Source: Ectobacillus panaciterrae DSM 19096 (GTDB taxonomy: Bacteria; Bacillota; Bacilli; Bacillales; Bacillaceae_G). From it: DNA of 64,000 nucleotides. The stretch is from positions 43,515 to 107,514 of the forward strand of contig NZ_AUMR01000015.1 of assembly GCF_000430785.1 (NCBI RefSeq), written 5' to 3'. Positions 18,058-27,155 of this stretch are shown in pieces (positions within the stretch are counted from its first letter, which is position 1; each line of letters opens with the position of its first letter). Under the pieces are notes generated by a model. That model worked only from the letters and a program-made list of their open reading frames with translations, made no database searches and was not told the DNA's origin. A program made the translations under genes and the position numbers.

Positions 18058-18264
18058 TTAACTCCTTTAATTGAGTCATTATGATCAACATCATCTTTGT
18101 ATTACAAAACTTCTTAGCAAGCTATTCAATAAATAGCTTTGAACTTTCTTTCTTCATTATAAACCTACATTAATATGTTAGTTGGAAAAAATAATTATTG
18201 TCACTTAACAGAGTGACGCCAAGAAACATAGAATTCTTTGAAACCAACTTATAAAGGAGAATAC

Positions 18265-18522
18265 GGGCTCATCGGCACCCACTTCATTCCGCTTTGTGTC
18301 GAGCACGGCATCGCAGAAATAACGGCGGCAAACATGCTTGCGACTATCGGTATTTTCGATTTAATCGGAACGATATTCTCCGGCTGGATGCGCACTGTCC
18401 TGAACAGCTACCATTATACATTTTTGCTTGCCGGAGCATTTTGCCTGCTGGCGACAGGAATTGTACTGCAAATTGGGAAGAAGAGCGTTAGCTATACCAT
18501 ATCTGCTGCAAAAGAACTATAA
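18265..18522 (+). pseudogene. MFS transporter remnant with 5' loss and internal deletion
   Basis: GLIGTHFIPLCVEHGIAEIT and LATIGIFDLIGTIFSGW are text of an MFS transporter C-terminal half. The next residues, MRTVLNSYHYTFLLAGAFCL, belong near the last helix, so roughly a hundred residues (normally starting LSDRYDNR) are missing. The N-terminal half is also absent. The frame is kept to the stop. Confidence 0.7.
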
Positions 18523-18527
18523 ATACG

Positions 18528-18558
18528 AAAGCACCTGTATTGCAAGTACAGGTGCTTT
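18528..18558. terminator. Bidirectional terminator
   Basis: AAAGCACCTGTA pairs perfectly with TACAGGTGCTTT. It lies between the MFS remnant and the leftward bactofilin-like gene and serves both directions. Confidence 0.8.
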
Positions 18559-18561
18559 TAC

Positions 18562-19242
18562 TTAAGAACCGACCTTTTCGGACTGCTTCACCTTTGCATC
18601 CTTATCCTGTTCAAACGACTCCTTATACTCAACAAGCTCTACTTCGCATCCTGTTCCAAGCTTCACACGATTGCCGCGCACGACCTTTGCCTTTGTATAC
18701 TCCAAGTAAATATCGTCGCCTTCGACTGTATCCACAGTTAACTTATCACTGTAATTAAACATCGATTTAATCATTTCCTTCAAGCGGATAAAGGACATTT
18801 CCTTTTGAATGCGGATCGTCTCTCCGCCAATTTCTTTAACAGAGCATGCGCCGTACAAATCAATGTCAATAAAGCCCGCATTCAGCATACCGCCGATTGT
18901 GAAGTGGCATTTTCCTGTGAAATTTTCCGCTTCACAATCCCCTTCAATTTTAACGAACCCTTCCACCTTGATGACTTCTCCGCTTACTTTTCCTTTTACA
19001 TCAGCCGAGCCTTGTATCTTCCATTCTCCCACTTCTAAATTCCCTTCCAATTTAGAAGCTCCGTTTACTGTCATCGTTTTAGCCTGCACATTTCCAAAGA
19101 TGTCGCTCGCACCGTTCGTTTTGAACACATCACATGCGACATCTCCGTGAACCTGCCCTTTTCCGCTAATCTTCACTGCATCAAATTCGCCGCCCCCGGC
19201 ACTTCCAGATCCCGCGATGATTAAGTTTCTGCCTTTCTCCAT
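18562..19242 (-). CDS. Bactofilin-like polymer-forming protein (YhbE/YhbF type)
   Basis: About 226 residues. The first ~150 form short repeating beta strands rich in Gly (GKGQVHGDVACDVFKTNG, GASKLEGNLEVGEW, GSADVKGKVSGEV), the right-handed beta-helix pattern of bactofilins. A more charged C-terminal part follows. Likely a cytoplasmic scaffold protein. It starts 2 bases after the yhbD stop with GGAGGGATAAGG, so the two form an operon as in Bacillus subtilis. Confidence 0.8.
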   Translation of the reverse strand: MEKGRNLIIAGSGSAGGGEFDAVKISGKGQVHGDVACDVFKTNGASDIFGNVQAKTMTVNGASKLEGNLEVGEWKIQGSADVKGKVSGEVIKVEGFVKIEGDCEAENFTGKCHFTIGGMLNAGFIDIDLYGACSVKEIGGETIRIQKEMSFIRLKEMIKSMFNYSDKLTVDTVEGDDIYLEYTKAKVVRGNRVKLGTGCEVELVEYKESFEQDKDAKVKQSEKVGS

Positions 19243-19244
19243 CC

Positions 19245-19874
19245 TTATCCCTCCGTCACTTTTACTTTCAATTCTTCCATGCAGCTTCCCATGTGCAGGC
19301 GCGCCACAACTTTGCATCCCTTTTCTGCAGCCATGTCACTTCCATTCACGACAAGCAAGCAAACTGATATGCCCAACTTTCGCAGCACAACGAATTCAAA
19401 CGGCTTTTCTTGGAGCTTGGGGTAATGCTCCGAAACGACCTGTAGAATCGTTCTTCCTTCTTCTATGCTGATTTCACCTGAATGGAGCAGCTTATCTGCG
19501 ACGTACAGAGGAAAAAGCAGTTCAAATGGCAAGCTCTCTTTCGCTCCGTATACTTGATCTCCTATTTCCAACACCACATTCGAAACAATGTTACGTTTTA
19601 CAATTTCGTCTTTGGACAAAGCAACATCAATTGGTGAAGAAGAAAACATGCCTGCTATTTCATCCAATGATAAATCATCCTTCATGTTTTGAATCTTATT
19701 GATTCGTGCCAACACCTCATACTTCGGGAAAAACGTCTCCTGTCCGGTAAACGCGGACTTTCGGATAAACCACTCTTCCGGAATAAGATTTTTCCGCTTC
19801 CAGCGGTACAACTGTCCGTATGAAATGCCAGTTAGCTCTAGAAGGTCTTTTTTTGAAATGAGATCCTTTTCCAT
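19245..19874 (-). CDS. yhbD: DUF4004 / YhbD-like MerR-type HTH protein
   Basis: About 209 residues. The N-terminus (ISKKDLLELTGISYGQLYRWKR) is a MerR-like helix-turn-helix, and a longer DUF4004 region follows. The ATG at 19874 sits 7 bases after AAAGGAGTG. It is co-transcribed with the bactofilin-like gene and may regulate it or help position it. Experimental function is not known to me. Confidence 0.8.
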   Translation of the reverse strand: MEKDLISKKDLLELTGISYGQLYRWKRKNLIPEEWFIRKSAFTGQETFFPKYEVLARINKIQNMKDDLSLDEIAGMFSSSPIDVALSKDEIVKRNIVSNVVLEIGDQVYGAKESLPFELLFPLYVADKLLHSGEISIEEGRTILQVVSEHYPKLQEKPFEFVVLRKLGISVCLLVVNGSDMAAEKGCKVVARLHMGSCMEELKVKVTEG

Positions 19875-20042
19875 GCGTGACACTCCTTTCTTGAAATCAG
19901 TGTAACATAACATTGTTACGTTGTTAAGCAAAAAAAGAAAAGATGGGCTATTTTTTATTCAACAAGTTTCATTGAAAACATCCCCCATTTTGTTTAAAGA
20001 GTTAAAAATTGAAGAGATCATCCGATAACACGCTTTACATAG

Positions 20043-20070
20043 AAAAAGACTCGCCGCAGCGAGTCTTTTT
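20043..20070. terminator. Terminator after the acetyltransferase gene
   Basis: AAAAAGACTCGC pairs with GCGAGTCTTTTT around CGCA. Symmetric A/T tracts give it use in either direction. Confidence 0.85.
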
Positions 20071-20072
20071 CC

Positions 20073-20561
20073 TTATGTAACTACAAGCACCATTCGTGTC
20101 GTCTTTAATATGTAACCATGAAAATCATCGTCAAACTCATGCATTTGCACAAATCCTCTAGCTTCATAAAACCTTTTGCCTTTTTGATTCTCTGATTCTA
20201 CATTCACATATACTTTTTGAGCATTTTGCACAGCCTGCAGTCCCGCTTCTAGTAAAGCCGTTCCAATTCCTTGCTCTTGATAAGCAGGAAGCAAATAGAT
20301 TGCACTCAACTCCATTTCCTTCTCTTCGTTTACATGCGGGAAATTAGCGAACCCGACAATTTTCCCGTCTGCTTCTGCCACAAACATCAATGTATGCGCA
20401 ACGCGGCGATGCATCATCTCATCTGAGTAGGCATAATCAAGAAAATGATCTTGAACCTCACGCGGGATCATGCCCTCATAAGTATCGTACCAAGACATTT
20501 TTGCAATGTGCTGCACATCCGGAATATCCGCTGCTTGCATTCTGCGAACCTTGTAATTCAT
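20073..20561 (-). CDS. GNAT-family N-acetyltransferase
   Basis: 162 residues starting MNYKVRRMQAADIPDVQ after TTAGGGGGGATT. The acetyl-CoA-binding motif A is YLLPAYQEQGIGTALLEAGL, and the C-terminal VNVESENQKGKRFYEARGF is a typical motif B. The reading frame is open upstream into a different gene, but the strong internal ribosome site and the GNAT domain boundary fix this start. Substrate unknown. Confidence 0.85.
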   Translation of the reverse strand: MNYKVRRMQAADIPDVQHIAKMSWYDTYEGMIPREVQDHFLDYAYSDEMMHRRVAHTLMFVAEADGKIVGFANFPHVNEEKEMELSAIYLLPAYQEQGIGTALLEAGLQAVQNAQKVYVNVESENQKGKRFYEARGFVQMHEFDDDFHGYILKTTRMVLVVT

Positions 20562-20580
20562 ACAATCCCCCCTAAAGCAC

Positions 20581-20870
20581 CTAATTCGTTTCCTTTTTAG
20601 CTCATATACCTTCCACTTGCAGTTCATAACAGTATAGTATTCTTGAACAACAAACTCTTTCTTGTTTGTTTTTACAATATAAGTATTATCGCCTTTATAT
20701 GTAACACTTTCAACTTTTTTATTCGTAAATCCCCCTTTTAAACTAGAATCATTTAAAATACTTTCAGCACTCATTCTATGAAGAATGTTATGCGGTGAAA
20801 CAATGGACAGCGCAATCATGAAAAAGACTGTTACAAGCACAGTAATAACGATAACTTTCCATTTCCTCAT
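20581..20870 (-). pseudogene. Short membrane-anchored protein (DUF3139-like) with lost stop
   Basis: MRKWKVIVITVLVTVFFMIA is a signal anchor, followed by NTYIVKTNKKEFVVQEYYTV-type beta text ending KWKVYELK. Adding one A in the A5 run at 20594-20598 would give the ending KKETN and a stop at 20581. As it stands, the frame slips past that stop and runs on into the acetyltransferase. This looks like a recent one-base loss. Family likeness to DUF3139 is tentative. Confidence 0.55.
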
Positions 20871-20962
20871 CTGAAATCGTCTATATTCAAAAATTCTTCT
20901 GCGTTAATTTCCAGCAAATATTCTTTTCCGCTGTCCATAATAACGTTTGTTTGATATGTCAT
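20867..20962 (-). CDS. 31-residue hypothetical protein, coupled to the next gene
   Basis: MTYQTNVIMDSGKEYLLEIN through AEEFLNIDDFR; the stop overlaps the ATG of the next gene (ATGA). GGAGAGG lies directly before the ATG, which is very close, so the true start may be further upstream in the same open frame. Function unknown. Confidence 0.35.
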   Translation of the reverse strand: MTYQTNVIMDSGKEYLLEINAEEFLNIDDFR

Positions 20963-21116
20963 CCTCTCCACTTCGTGTTTAATTTGAGCATTTTCTCGGC
21001 CAAGCCCCTTTTTTATGGGACTACCTGCATTTTACATCAAAAAGCATATGGTAAATTGTACAGTTAATTTTATTCCCATCAGCTTTTACCCCAATATTAT
21101 GAAGGAGGCATACAGA

Positions 21117-21254
21117 ATGAGTCATCATGATCACGTAAGCGGATTCCACAGCGGTTTCGCTCTTGTAGTAGTATTGTTCATTCTTTTAATTATTATCGGT
21201 TGCAGCTGGGGCTGCGGCGGTTACGGCGGTTACGGTGGTTACGGCTACTGCTAA
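21117..21254 (+). CDS. YjcZ-family small spore-associated protein
   Basis: 45 residues: His-rich start MSHHDHVSGFHSGFALVVV, one membrane span, then IIGCSWGCGGYGGYGGYGYC. This Gly/Tyr tail is typical of the YjcZ/YtzE-type sporulation proteins found in many copies in bacilli. AAGGAGG lies 9 bases before the ATG, and an imperfect hairpin follows at 21274-21303. Confidence 0.85.
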   Translation: MSHHDHVSGFHSGFALVVVLFILLIIIGCSWGCGGYGGYGGYGYC

Positions 21255-21560
21255 AACCTACAAACTATGGAAGAAGCCTTTCTGTATCGCAGGAAGGCTT
21301 TCTAATTATGCTTTAATATACATATACACTGTCAAACAGTTCTTGTCTTTGCCGAACTCTGTCAAATCGAATCAGAAACGGCCGCTCTCTCCTCGTTTCC
21401 AGCAATTCCTTGGTTAGTGTATGCCTAACGCCAGATGCGGTGCCTGTATTTCCTTAATCGTAAACACAGATATTCTTCCTAACAGTCATGATGTTTTTGC
21501 TCAATGAAGTATATAAGTTTCCATTGTAAGCGTACGCAAAATAAAATGAATCAATCAGCC

Positions 21561-22484
21561 TCAAAGCTTCCGCAGACAAATCCTCTCCGTCTTATGATCT
21601 GTGCCTTTATACAAAATCGACTGCGCGCGCCCTTTTGTGGGCAAAATGTTCTCGTGCAGATTTTTGGCGTTGATATCCTTCCAAATTTGCATTGCCATCG
21701 TGACTGCGTTTTCTCTAGACAAATCGGTAAAACGGTGGAAATAGGATTTCGGATTTTGAAACGCCGTCTGCTGGAGCATTAAAAATCGTTCTATGTACCA
21801 TCTCTCAATATCTTCTTCGCGCGCATCCACATATAAAGAAAAATCGAAAAAGTCGCTGACGAACACCTGATGCGCTTTGCTCACCTGCAGAACGTTGATG
21901 CCTTCTACGATAAGGATATCGGGATTGCTTATTTCCACAGCTTCATCGGGAAGTATATCATACGCAAGATGGGAGTACACTGGTGCTGTCACTTTGTTTC
22001 TTCCAGCCTTCACATCTGAGATGAATTGAATCAATTTCTTCATATCATAGCTTTCCGGAAAGCCCTTTTTATTCATAATTCCTTTTTGCTCTAAGATACG
22101 ATTTGGATATAAAAATCCATCGGTTGTAATGAGATCCACTTTCTGATGGTTTTCAAAACGAGACAGCAGTGTCTGCAGAAGCCGGGCTGTCGTGCTTTTC
22201 CCTACCGCCACGCTCCCTGCAATTCCGATGATATAAGGCACCTTCTTCGTATCATTTCCCAAGAACGACGAGGCCATCTCGTGCAGCTGTTGAGATGCTT
22301 TCACATACAGGTTGATTAAACTCGTCAAAGGAAGATAAATGTCCTCCACTTCCTGCAGGGACACCTGTTCGTTCAAGCCCTTCAGCTTCTCCAGCTCTTG
22401 TTCTGTTAAAGTGAGAGGGGTATGATCTCGCAGCCCCGCCCATTGTTCGCGGCCGAATTCAATATAAGGAGTATCGAAATGCAT
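21561..22484 (-). CDS. coaA: Type I pantothenate kinase
   Basis: About 307 residues. Phosphorylates pantothenate in the first committed step of CoA synthesis. The P-loop is [18 protein letters not shown], followed by TTDGFLYPN and [10 protein letters not shown], which match bacterial CoaA closely. The ATG at 22484 follows AAAGGTGG; the upstream TTG is less likely. The 375-base gap upstream (22485-22860) holds no gene I can support, only a short hydrophobic run. Confidence 0.93.
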   Translation of the reverse strand: MHFDTPYIEFGREQWAGLRDHTPLTLTEQELEKLKGLNEQVSLQEVEDIYLPLTSLINLYVKASQQLHEMASSFLGNDTKKVPYIIGIAGSVAVGKSTTARLLQTLLSRFENHQKVDLITTDGFLYPNRILEQKGIMNKKGFPESYDMKKLIQFISDVKAGRNKVTAPVYSHLAYDILPDEAVEISNPDILIVEGINVLQVSKAHQVFVSDFFDFSLYVDAREEDIERWYIERFLMLQQTAFQNPKSYFHRFTDLSRENAVTMAMQIWKDINAKNLHENILPTKGRAQSILYKGTDHKTERICLRKL

Positions 22485-22860
22485 TGTGACTGCCACCTTT
22501 TGCAATATATTTATTGAACCTGATAAATGTTTAATGTTATACGTGTACTTCCTATCAAATTATATAAGATATAATACCAGCATGTATATCTATTTTTAGA
22601 AGAACTAAAATATTCTCAAAAAAAGATTAACCCTATATGTAATCGTTCTTTTCATCGTATTGGCAGCTGCAGCGCCGGCGAATTTCAAACAGTCGTTGTG
22701 ATGCTTAGTTTGGCAAATTTGCAATTGGCTGTTCCAAACTGGAATTCATCCCCTCACTACTCGCTATGGCTCCTTGTGGAAGGAGAATTCTTTCGGAATT
22801 ATGTTAAATTGGCACATACTAGTATAGTCGGAATATAACACGTTGAAAGGATGAAAACAC

Positions 22861-23289
22861 ATGAAAACAAACGTAACGTGGACAGGACAAATGGCGTTTT
22901 CAAGTTTCACTCCATCAGGACATGAACTCAAAATGGATGCGGCTGAAGAAGCGGGAGGACAAAACAGCGGGGCGAGACCGACAGAACTTCTTTTGCATGC
23001 GGTTGCGGGCTGCACCGGGATCGATATTATTTCGATCCTGCAGAAAATGCGGCTGAATCCCGTCTCCTTTCATATGGAAGTAGAAGGAACACGTGCAGAA
23101 GACCATCCGAAGCGCTTCACAAAGGTTCATATTCATTACGCATTGGAAGGAGAATTGCCTGAAGACAAGGTCATCCGGGCAATCATGCTGTCCAAAGATA
23201 AATATTGCTCTGTTTCTCATTCATTGAGTGCTGCTATCACCGTAAGCTATTCGATAAATGGTGAGGATGGGAAACAAACAATACAATAA
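22861..23289 (+). CDS. OsmC-family peroxiredoxin-like protein
   Basis: 142 residues. The two conserved cysteines are in VAGCTGIDIISIL (residue ~55) and KYCSVSHSLSA (residue ~120), with the Arg/Glu of the active site nearby (GARPTELLLHAV). It probably reduces organic hydroperoxides. It stands alone between terminators; a CTTGAAACCCCTA hairpin follows the stop. Confidence 0.9.
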   Translation: MKTNVTWTGQMAFSSFTPSGHELKMDAAEEAGGQNSGARPTELLLHAVAGCTGIDIISILQKMRLNPVSFHMEVEGTRAEDHPKRFTKVHIHYALEGELPEDKVIRAIMLSKDKYCSVSHSLSAAITVSYSINGEDGKQTIQ

Positions 23290-23293
23290 CCTG

Positions 23294-23334
23294 CTTGAAA
23301 CCCCTATTCTGTTAAATGGACTAGGGTTTTCAAG
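23294..23334 (+). terminator. Terminator of the osmC-like gene
   Basis: CTTGAAACCCCTA pairs with TAGGGTTTTCAAG. A second hairpin, AAGGCATTGG/CCAATGCCTT (23421-23444) followed by TCATTT, lies further on. No gene is seen in the rest of this gap. Confidence 0.75.
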
Positions 23335-23604
23335 CCGCCATTACATAAAAAGAAAACTATAAAAATTGGTGTTCGCTTTTAATTTATGATTTGATCTTTA
23401 CAAAGTAATGAACAGGGCAAAAGGCATTGGACGCCCAATGCCTTTCATTTATAGTATATGAACTGATTTTCCTATACTTGAAAAATAAATTTCATTTTCG
23501 AAAACAGCACAAGCATTCTCATCAATTCCATATCCGGTTGGGATTGATAACTTTTCCATAGCTTAAATCCATACTTTATATATTTTTCTGCTTCAAAAGT
23601 GAGC

Positions 23605-23814
23605 TTATCTTTTCTTTGCTTTTATAATTTCTCTCGTCTGCTTCTCCATCCGCTTATCTGCCTTGTGATCGCGTACTACCAAAACAGCATGAACGGCACC
23701 GGGGAACCAGAAAATCAGCGTTAAAATCAGATTCAATAATGCTTGCACCGGTTTGCCGCAAAATAGCACAGCAACAGGCGGCAGTAAAATCGCTAACAAG
23801 TACATCATGATCAT
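23605..23814 (-). CDS. YqaE/Pmp3-family small membrane protein
   Basis: About 69 residues, two membrane spans: YLLAILLPPVAVLFCGKPVQ and LILTLIFWFPGAVHAVLVV, exactly the Pmp3 pattern with the conserved PP and FWFPG. Members influence membrane potential and salt tolerance. The first ATG is very close to its GAAAGGGG site, and the third-codon ATG is better spaced. Confidence 0.88.
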   Translation of the reverse strand: MIMMYLLAILLPPVAVLFCGKPVQALLNLILTLIFWFPGAVHAVLVVRDHKADKRMEKQTREIIKAKKR

Positions 23815-23931
23815 AGCCCCTTTCTTACGTACACATTCTTATTATAGTTCGAACCTATATCCATATTATACCATACGTTTCTTATGCGCTCTTCTCATAA
23901 GTGTATCTTCATCTTATTTCATAAATTTATC

Positions 23932-24168
23932 CTATATTTGAATCTTCGTACATTTTCTTCTATTCGTTGGCATAACCGCTTCACGCCATTTATCCTTATA
24001 CACTTGCGATACAGCTGCTTTTAAGAACCAATCTTTCATCATATCATTTACAATCCCAGGAGAATCTTGCTTCGCTGCAGACACTGCTGCATGAATCCAA
24101 TCTTCTGGATTAGCTCCCTGCCAATTCCAATATCCTGTATTATCTGTTACTCTATCATTCTCTTTCAC
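23932..24168 (-). CDS. Hypothetical protein, possibly a fragment
   Basis: Up to 78 residues from a GTG without a convincing ribosome site. TGYWNWQGANPEDWIHAAVS and the amphipathic VNDMMKDWFLKAAVSQVYKD look like real protein. The frame is open further upstream (GITLEQKVKENDR) to a stop without an ATG, which suggests either a non-ATG start or a 5'-truncated gene. No family recognised. The gap 24169-24607 shows nothing else. Confidence 0.4.
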   Translation of the reverse strand: MKENDRVTDNTGYWNWQGANPEDWIHAAVSAAKQDSPGIVNDMMKDWFLKAAVSQVYKDKWREAVMPTNRRKCTKIQI

Positions 24169-24607
24169 TTTTTGTTCTAAAGTAATTCCTTTGTTTTCAC
24201 AACAAGCTCCTCGCTACATTCAGTACTTACATAAGCTATATGAATTTACGAATTTTCAGCGGAGCCAAACAAAAAACATTTGCCTTGTACTAAAGTATTG
24301 AATAGGCACATATCTTGTGTATAGCGAAGTGACAGACAAATGATGTAACGTTTACCTTTCTAAGCTGACAGTTTCCGTTCCTTAAATCTTTGTAGTATTA
24401 CTCTATACTGTATCGTGCTTTACCTCGTGTTTCCTTTAATTTTAATGTAATGATTTTTTAAACCCTCGCATTACATATGCCGACAGGAAAATCATTCTCG
24501 AGAATCTAAAGATTTGGAAGGGTGCTCGAGTGGGTATCGACCGATTTTATATATTTCTGTCGCTTACTGAGACAATTCATATAGCATCTACAAGGAGTGA
24601 TATTATA

Positions 24608-26185
24608 ATGAAAACTTACGATGTCATTATTGTTGGAAGTGGGCACAACGCCTTAATTACTGCTGCTTACTTGACCCGCGCTGGCCGCAGTGTGTTAGTG
24701 TTGGAGAAAAACGATCGTCCCGGTGGATTCTTACAGACCGAGGAATTGACCTTACCGGGATTCAAGCACGATGTATATGCTGCAGCTCATCCGCTCTTCT
24801 TGACGGGACCGGCTTATGCAGACCTTGGGGATGCCTTGGAAGCACGTGGATTATGCTATGTCAATACTGATTTGCCAACCGGTGTTTCCATGGAGGATGG
24901 GCAAACAGCAGTGCTGGCTCGCTCTTTCGAAGATCTCGTTGCAGAGGCTGAGAAATTATCTCCCGGTGACGGTGCAGTATTAACCCATATGTTTGAAAGC
25001 CTCAATCCTTACGTTAACGATGTCTTCACACTATTCAATCTAGACCTTTCCCGTCCCCAAGCAGCCTCTATCCTTACAAGATTGCTTCACGAGAAGGAAG
25101 ACCCGGGATATTCAGCATTTGCTGCTTCACTGTTTTCAACAGCTCGAAATGTTGTAAGCTCCTTTCAGTCTCCGGTGTTACAAGCAATGCTAGCCCCATG
25201 GGTCACCCATCTTGGACGCACGCCTGACGAAGCGGGAAGCGGGATTTGGGTCCCGCTCACCATGATGGCACTAATGGGCGGCGGCATGCCGATACCCAAA
25301 GGCGGCAGCGAAATGCTGGCAAAAGCACTAAAACAATTAGTGCAAGATCAGGGGGGAGTCATCCGCACGCAGACACATGTCCAACGCATTATCGTTAAAA
25401 ATAAGCGTGCTGTTGGGGTGCGAACAGCAGACGGTGAAGAATTCCGCGCTGAGCATGCCGTGGTTGCTTCCACCACTCCAGACCAACTCTATCTCTCGTT
25501 GTTGGCAGAAACGGATGTTAGTCCTCCTTTGCGCATGCAAGCAAAGCAGTATCGCTACGGTCGCGGTTGTGTTCAAATTCACCTTGCGCTTAGCGAACCG
25601 CCGCGTTGGTCCGATGCACGTTTCGCCCAAGTTGGCCAGCCGCATCTGACAGACGGACTCAATGGCTGTACACTGGCGATTGCACAGGGAATAGCAGATT
25701 TGCTGCCAGCTAAGCCAACCTTTACAGTGGACTGCTCGACCAATCTTGATCCCACTCGTGCGCCTGCAGGTAAAGCAATCATGCGAATTCAAGTACTTGA
25801 AGTGCCGTGCCGTCCTCGCGGCGATGCCGCAGGTCAGATTGATATCGGTGACGGCACTTGGACTCCGGACCTCACTGAGCGCTTCACTGAACGTGTACTG
25901 GCGATTGTGAGCAAGCATATTCCTAACATTCCGAGCGCAATTATCGGGCATGCTGTCGTCACTCCCAATACTATTGCGCAATATAATCCCAATGCAGGTC
26001 CCGGCGATCCGTATGGCGGTGCTCATGACTTGTCACAAAGCTACCTGTTTCGCCCGCTACCAGGGCAGCCGAGTCATCAAACAGCAATACCGAACCTCTA
26101 TATGTTAGGTGCGGCAACCTGGCCCGGACACGGGATCAATGGGGGATCAGGCTATATTGTCGCTCAGCAGCTCCTTTCACTATGA
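24608..26185 (+). CDS. FAD-dependent oxidoreductase, PYROXD2/phytoene-desaturase-like
   Basis: About 526 residues. The N-terminal dinucleotide-binding motif is YDVIIVGSGHNALITAAYL with LEKNDRPGG; the C-terminus GAATWPGHGINGGSGYIVAQ is the FAD-closing motif of this family. Members include carotenoid desaturases/ketolases and the PYROXD2 group; no carotenoid gene is adjacent, so the substrate is open. The ATG at 24608 follows AAGGAGTG. Codon use is richer in G/C at third positions than its AT-rich surroundings, which hints at transfer. Confidence 0.8.
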   Translation: MKTYDVIIVGSGHNALITAAYLTRAGRSVLVLEKNDRPGGFLQTEELTLPGFKHDVYAAAHPLFLTGPAYADLGDALEARGLCYVNTDLPTGVSMEDGQTAVLARSFEDLVAEAEKLSPGDGAVLTHMFESLNPYVNDVFTLFNLDLSRPQAASILTRLLHEKEDPGYSAFAASLFSTARNVVSSFQSPVLQAMLAPWVTHLGRTPDEAGSGIWVPLTMMALMGGGMPIPKGGSEMLAKALKQLVQDQGGVIRTQTHVQRIIVKNKRAVGVRTADGEEFRAEHAVVASTTPDQLYLSLLAETDVSPPLRMQAKQYRYGRGCVQIHLALSEPPRWSDARFAQVGQPHLTDGLNGCTLAIAQGIADLLPAKPTFTVDCSTNLDPTRAPAGKAIMRIQVLEVPCRPRGDAAGQIDIGDGTWTPDLTERFTERVLAIVSKHIPNIPSAIIGHAVVTPNTIAQYNPNAGPGDPYGGAHDLSQSYLFRPLPGQPSHQTAIPNLYMLGAATWPGHGINGGSGYIVAQQLLSL

Positions 26186-26330
26186 TTCATAAACGTATGA
26201 TTGCCGAAGCTTCAAAGATATCGATATATGCCTATCAAGGCGATGTAAGTAAATACTTAAAAGACAAGGCCCCTGCTGCATGAGTTAACATGCTACCCAC
26301 TCTTCTCGCAGCCAGAAAGTTGCAAATAGA

Positions 26331-26357
26331 AAGAGAGCAGTTACAAGACTGCTCTCT
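26331..26357. terminator. Hairpin between convergent genes
   Basis: AGAGAGCAG pairs with CTGCTCTCT around 8 bases. It lies between the oxidoreductase and the leftward ppnP gene. Confidence 0.55.
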
Positions 26358-26469
26358 AAAACTATAACTTTATTAACCTCATTTGATAACTTATACCACC
26401 AAGAAGAAGTTTCTCAGCTCTTAGCATAGCTTTTACACTATTAAATCTAAGTTAAGAATCATTCCTTAC

Positions 26470-26784
26470 TTATTTGTTCAGATAGGAACAACAATAGTCA
26501 GCAACAGTATGAACCTTTAAGAAAAAGGTCTCATTGGCTGGTACGTAAAAAACTCCTCTTTCCTCTATAAGCTCCCAATCTTGACCATTTAGTTTATATT
26601 CCAATTTACCACCCAGTATTTCCATTTCTTCCTTCTCAGAGGTAGAAAATTCATATTCACCTGGAAGCATAATTCCCAAGGTCTTTTTTGTACCATCTTG
26701 AAATAACACCGTTCTACTAGTTACTTTTCCATCAAAATAAACATTAGCTTTTTTTATAATACCAACATTTTCAAATTGCGACAA
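26470..26784 (-). CDS. ppnP: Pyrimidine/purine nucleoside phosphorylase (PpnP/DUF1255)
   Basis: About 104 residues, a single small cupin. The family run [20 protein letters not shown] and [19 protein letters not shown] match PpnP. It phosphorolyses many nucleosides to base and ribose-1-phosphate. The TTG at 26784 (MSQFENVG) is preferred because AAGGGTGAG is well spaced and the length then fits the family. No gene is seen in the 370-base gap to 27155. Confidence 0.85.
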   Translation of the reverse strand: MSQFENVGIIKKANVYFDGKVTSRTVLFQDGTKKTLGIMLPGEYEFSTSEKEEMEILGGKLEYKLNGQDWELIEERGVFYVPANETFFLKVHTVADYCCSYLNK

Positions 26785-27155
26785 TATTCTCACCCTTTCG
26801 TGTTATTTTTTTAATTTATCATAAAATAATGTCATTTTAAACTATAAATCCTTATCGTTGATGTTTAATACTCAAGAAGTATGGTACGTGAAATCGTCGA
26901 TATGATACGGATGTATGAAAACGTGAATATTCGATAGCATTACATGCTGTACGAAAGGTTGGATACATCAGCAAATCTACGAAGCAACAACTTCCGATCA
27001 TGACAGGTTATGTTGACTTCACATGAATGCGGTATACAATAATTACCCAGTAAAAATATAAAATTTTAATCTAATTTATATAGAATGTGCATTTGTGCAA
27101 GCAGCTACAAAAGAAAAACATAAAATATAAAGTGATTTAAGGGGGTGTGTATAAT

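Noticed and set aside
22560..22860. Short hydrophobic coding-like runs upstream of the osmC-like gene
   Set aside because: Two frames read LTLYVIVLFIVLAAAAPANF and NLQLAVPNWNSSPHYSLWLL, but no start, no family and no continuous frame. Possibly a decayed membrane protein, too weak to annotate.
25337..26026. 229-codon leftward open frame
   Set aside because: Antisense to the FAD oxidoreductase; no coding signature.
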